A stretch of DNA of 8,128 nucleotides from Draconibacterium sp. (GTDB lineage Bacteria > Bacteroidota > Bacteroidia > Bacteroidales > Prolixibacteraceae): contig WGCT01000082.1 in the NCBI GenBank assembly GCA_015493625.1, positions 1 to 8,128 of the forward strand. The letters are read 5' to 3'. A model generated the notes under the pieces. That model had not been told where the DNA came from and ran no database searches. It saw only the letters and a list, made by a program, of their open reading frames with translations. Below are positions 6,107 to 8,128 of the stretch, in pieces. Numbering within the stretch: the stretch's first letter is position 1; each line of letters opens with the position of its first letter. The translations under genes were made by a program, and so were the position numbers.

Positions 6107-6301
6107 GGGTCTGCGGAAAAATAACTAAACACTTGCTATACAACAAGAAATACTGTTTGGCACTTTTAAAAGTGCAAGCTTTTTGTCTTTTTATATTAAA
6201 AATGCTTGCATTTATATGTTCTATGTTTCGGATATTTTAATAGCTCATCTGCACATCACAAAGTCCAAATCTGACGCACATCTGAACTTTTTAGCAGACC
6301 C
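6107..6301. mobile_element. MITE-like element with GGGTCTGC terminal repeats
   Basis: GGGTCTGCGGAAAAA starts at 6107 and its inverted, slightly changed counterpart ends at 6301 (GCAGACCC at 6294-6301). This frames 195 bp with no open reading frame. The AT-rich target words TTAAATA (6098-6104) and TATTTAA (6302-6308) lie just outside and are also inverted. The interior is rich in nested inverted repeats. The ends resemble those of DDE insertion sequences with GGGTCTGC-type termini that I recall from Bacteroidota, so this is probably a non-autonomous derivative. Its right end touches the stop codon of the epimerase-like gene (6305-6307). No clean direct target duplication was found, so an internally deleted old IS is the alternative. 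Confidence 0.65.
6160..6190 (+). terminator. Terminator-like hairpin between convergent genes
   Basis: GCACTTTTAAAAGTGC (6160-6175) is a perfect 16-bp palindrome followed by AAGCTTTTTGTCTTTTTA, a good T-rich tail on the plus strand. It lies 80 bp after the antiporter stop and inside the MITE-like element. An overlapping alternative stem pairs TGCAAGCTTTTT (6173-6184) with AAAAATGCTTGCA (6198-6210, one bulged T). The two folds are mutually exclusive. Either could end antiporter transcription before it runs into the opposing genes. Confidence 0.55.
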
Positions 6302-6304
6302 TAT

Positions 6305-7342
6305 TTAATATTTTCCATCGCGCACCTCAAAATGGGTAGGTTTTCCCAAAAGCCGATGGTTTTCTGAAATCCATTGTGCTGTCCAGTTCATTACCCGTTC
6401 AACAGTTACATTGGGGTTCCCAAATAATTTAAACGACATTGCCGCATTTCCAAGTAGTGCCGTTTCGTTTTCAACTCCCGTTAATTTTACCTTTTTCTTC
6501 ATTAACTCGCCAAATTTCAATGCCGTTTCGCGAATTGAGATTAATTCGGGCCCGGTAATATTTATTGGGAATGCCGGACTTTTGGCATGTAGTATCGTTT
6601 GAAGAATCATAGCATTGGCATCGCCTTGCCAAATTACGTTTGCATAGCCCATTGTTATGTCAACCGGTTCTTCGTTAAAAACTTTAGTAGCAATATCTAC
6701 CAGCACGCCATAGCGCATCTCTACGGCATAAAAAAGACGAATTAATGAAACTTGTGTACTGTTTTTTATGCTGCCAAATTCGAAAAGCCGTTCGCGCCCT
6801 AAACACGATTGCGCATACTCGCCCACCGGATTTGGAGCATCGGTTTCTAAAGAACCTCCTGTTTTGTATGAAACCAACGGATAGACACATCCTGTTGAAA
6901 ATGCAACTATTTTCGATTTGCGAAACTTTTCGGCTACCAGCCCGGGGAGATACGAGTTCATGGCCCAGGTAAAAGACTCATTTCCCTCGGTTCCAAATTT
7001 CATCCCTGCGAGGTAATAAACGTTTTCAACCTCGGGCAAACTATTAATAAACTCCTGATTAACAAGATCTCCCTTTATTGTTTCTATTCCATTTTCCTCA
7101 AGAAATAGACGCTGCGTCTCGGAACTAAACCGCGAAACACCAATAATTCTTTTTTTAACTCCGGCAATATCGCAAGCTTTTTTTGCCATACGCGCCATAG
7201 ATACCCCCATTTTCCCGGCAACGCCAAGAAAAATAATATCACCTGTCAGCTTTTTCATCATCTCAACAACACCTGCGGTAGGTGTTGCCAAAAGCTCTTC
7301 CAACTGAGCTTCATTCGATATTTTTACCGGGAAATCATTCAT
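6305..7342 (-). CDS. NAD-dependent epimerase/dehydratase-like protein, atypical YxxxK
   Basis: This 345-residue extended short-chain dehydrogenase/reductase-type protein, presumably cytosolic, has its dinucleotide-binding glycine motif at G40, G43 and G46 (FLGVAGKMG), about 35 residues later than in classical members because of an N-terminal extension. GVSRFSSE (68-75) ends strand 2, GDL (91-93) contacts the adenine, YYLAGMKFG (109-117) replaces the usual VxHxAA, and STGCVYP (149-155) supplies the Ser/Thr. The catalytic Tyr is Y176 in GEYAQSCLGRE, but the position of the usual Lys is C180. The reaction is therefore uncertain: it may be a subfamily with altered chemistry. The C-terminal domain contains NITGPE (261-266), a typical sugar-epimerase loop. 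It lies 43 bp downstream of the DUF2271 lipoprotein gene on the same strand and is probably co-transcribed. Substrate is unknown. Confidence 0.85.
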   Translation of the reverse strand: MNDFPVKISNEAQLEELLATPTAGVVEMMKKLTGDIIFLGVAGKMGVSMARMAKKACDIAGVKKRIIGVSRFSSETQRLFLEENGIETIKGDLVNQEFINSLPEVENVYYLAGMKFGTEGNESFTWAMNSYLPGLVAEKFRKSKIVAFSTGCVYPLVSYKTGGSLETDAPNPVGEYAQSCLGRERLFEFGSIKNSTQVSLIRLFYAVEMRYGVLVDIATKVFNEEPVDITMGYANVIWQGDANAMILQTILHAKSPAFPINITGPELISIRETALKFGELMKKKVKLTGVENETALLGNAAMSFKLFGNPNVTVERVMNWTAQWISENHRLLGKPTHFEVRDGKY

Positions 7343-7372
7343 TTAATTCGTCTATTTATGTTTTATAATTAC

Positions 7373-7390
7373 AGTAACCTTAAAGTTACT
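7373..7390. promoter_or_regulatory. Short hairpin between lipoprotein and epimerase genes
   Basis: AGTAAC (7373-7378) and GTTACT (7385-7390) are perfect complements around a 6-nt loop. The structure overlaps the lipoprotein stop codon (7386-7388) and lies 31 bp before the epimerase start. With only a 6-bp AT-rich stem and no strong T tail it is more likely to tune expression or RNA stability than to terminate. It may be incidental. Confidence 0.3.
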
Positions 7391-7937
7391 CTTCGCTAAT
7401 AAAATATCGCACTTTCACATTCGAAAGCAAACCACTTCCCTCGGGAAATTTTTTTGGCTCGTACTTTACCGATGCAATACTCTCTGAACTGCTACCATCG
7501 GGGTTAATGGTTAGTTTTCCCGAATAAATTTCGTTATAATTCTCGGTGTTATGAATCTCGATAAAATAGGTATACTCTCCGGCAGAGAATTTGTTGGCAG
7601 GAGCATCAAACTCAAGTTTCACATCACCAATATCGGGAGTAGCCTGTGTTACCGCATCAACCAAATCTTCGGTTGCATTTTCCCAGTGCGCCTTTTTTAC
7701 CCATGCCGGACAAATGCCGTCAATATTAAAACCTCCGTACGAAAGATAATCGCAAACAAAAAAAGTTTCAATGTATTTACCGTCCTTATCTTCAATCCAG
7801 ATTGCCATTTGATTTGAAGACACAATATTTTCAACTTTTTTTAAATGAAATGTTACTTCTATTTTCGGGTTATGCGACGAGCCACACCCCAAGAAAAATG
7901 GCAGGAATAACAAAAACAAAAGATACTTATTTCTCAT
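7386..7937 (-). CDS. DUF2271-type lipoprotein
   Basis: This is a 183-residue exported lipoprotein. Residues 1-17 form a signal peptide (positive RNK, then a Leu/Phe-rich core) ending FFLGC, with C18 as the lipidation site. Phe at -3 is slightly off the consensus lipobox. The mature part resembles DUF2271: MAIWIEDKDGKYIETFFV (44-61), then LVDAVTQAT (92-100), then SAGEYTYFIEIHNT (118-131), the beta-sandwich-like layout of this uncharacterised family. C62 and C76 could form a disulfide or bind a ligand. The +2 residue is Gly and no acidic run follows, giving no clear signal for surface export. A TAnnTTTG-type promoter lies upstream and the epimerase-like gene follows on the same strand. The function of DUF2271 proteins is not established; the assignment rests on motif recognition. 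Confidence 0.8.
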   Translation of the reverse strand: MRNKYLLFLLFLPFFLGCGSSHNPKIEVTFHLKKVENIVSSNQMAIWIEDKDGKYIETFFVCDYLSYGGFNIDGICPAWVKKAHWENATEDLVDAVTQATPDIGDVKLEFDAPANKFSAGEYTYFIEIHNTENYNEIYSGKLTINPDGSSSESIASVKYEPKKFPEGSGLLSNVKVRYFISEE

Positions 7938-7967
7938 AACGTTTCGCTAACTTAAATTTAGAAGAAA

Positions 7968-7975
7968 CAAAAATA
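7968..7975 (-). promoter_or_regulatory. Bacteroidota-type -7 box for the lipoprotein operon
   Basis: On the minus strand the sequence reads TATTTTTG, a perfect fit to the Bacteroidota -7 consensus TAnnTTTG, 30 bp before the lipoprotein start codon (7937). A -33 element is less clear; TCTGTG lies at about the right distance (around 19 bp further upstream). It would drive the lipoprotein and epimerase genes together. It lies between the second IS30 copy and the gene, so the operon has its own promoter and need not rely on the IS. Confidence 0.5.
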
Positions 7976-8018
7976 TGTTTTTTCTCAGAACACAGATTAT
8001 TTGAAATCGATATTTTAA

Positions 8019-8128
8019 TATTCGTAGATTCAAGTTACAAATGCAACAAATTAATTTAAAGATGCATAAAATAATTTAACAGGAGTCAGGAAGTTCAATT
8101 TTTCTCTTGGTCTTCTGTTTATTTTATG
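8019..8128 (-). mobile_element. Second IS30 copy, 3' end only, inverted (truncated by window)
   Basis: The minus strand of these 110 bases is identical, base for base, to 1106-1215 of the left IS30 element. It includes the terminal repeat (ACAAATGCAACAAA at 8037-8050) and the end of the transposase gene. Identity stops after 8019, where unique sequence begins. The element is in opposite orientation to the left copy, and both copies present their 3' ends to the region between them. The rest lies beyond the window, so completeness is unknown. Confidence 0.93.
8051..8128 (-). CDS. IS30 transposase C-terminus, partial
   Basis: These are the last 25 codons plus the stop of a second IS30-family transposase, truncated by the end of the window. 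They translate to the same NRRPREKLNFLTP-containing tail as residues 292-316 of the left copy, with no difference in DNA. Whether the missing 5' part is intact cannot be seen. Confidence 0.9.
   Translation of the reverse strand, partial: HKINRRPREKLNFLTPVKLFYASLN

Noticed and set aside
6411..6972. Plus-strand frames opposite the epimerase-like gene
   Set aside because: Shadows of a well-supported minus-strand gene with Rossmann and epimerase motifs.
1..8128. CRISPR array, tRNA, rRNA, toxin-antitoxin or phage-defence genes
   Set aside because: No regularly spaced repeats, no tRNA-like cloverleaf sequence and no defence-type protein motifs were seen on either strand.

Overview
The window looks like an accessory, IS-bounded segment of a Bacteroidota chromosome or mobile element. 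This is inferred from the AT-rich sequence, the near absence of Shine-Dalgarno sites, one good TAnnTTTG-type promoter, an IS30 element with a TGCAACAAA-type terminal repeat, and a DUF2271 lipoprotein. Genus or order cannot be resolved.

Layout, left to right. (a) 1-140: gene-free flank with a long imperfect palindrome (74-139). (b) About 145-1215: a complete IS30-family element with an intact DDE transposase on the + strand. (c) 1216-1472: a short remnant of an IS1182-type transposase, then the leader of the first metabolic gene. (d) 1473-6079, all on +: an Asp/Glu racemase-family gene, a saccharopine reductase (Lys9)-like gene, a second racemase copy (216 of 235 residues identical to the first), and an NhaC-family Na+/H+ antiporter. 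Each racemase is followed by a matching hairpin and a small palindrome. (e) 6080-6304: a 195-bp MITE-like element that separates two convergent gene groups. (f) 7937 to 6305, on -: a DUF2271 lipoprotein and, downstream of it, an NAD-dependent epimerase-like protein whose YxxxK motif reads YAQSC. (g) 8019-8128: the 3' end of a second IS30 copy in opposite orientation, identical over 110 bp to 1106-1215 and cut by the window end.

How the parts may work together: two inverted IS30 copies bracket about 6.8 kb, which is the architecture of a composite transposon. The + strand cargo combines a two-cysteine racemase, an enzyme built like a reductase that makes or splits a secondary-amine amino-acid conjugate (saccharopine/opine type), and an ion-coupled carrier. 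I infer a small amino-acid or opine utilisation module. The substrate is unknown. The duplication of the racemase together with its flanking non-coding DNA, around an AT-richer dehydrogenase gene, is the most unusual feature.
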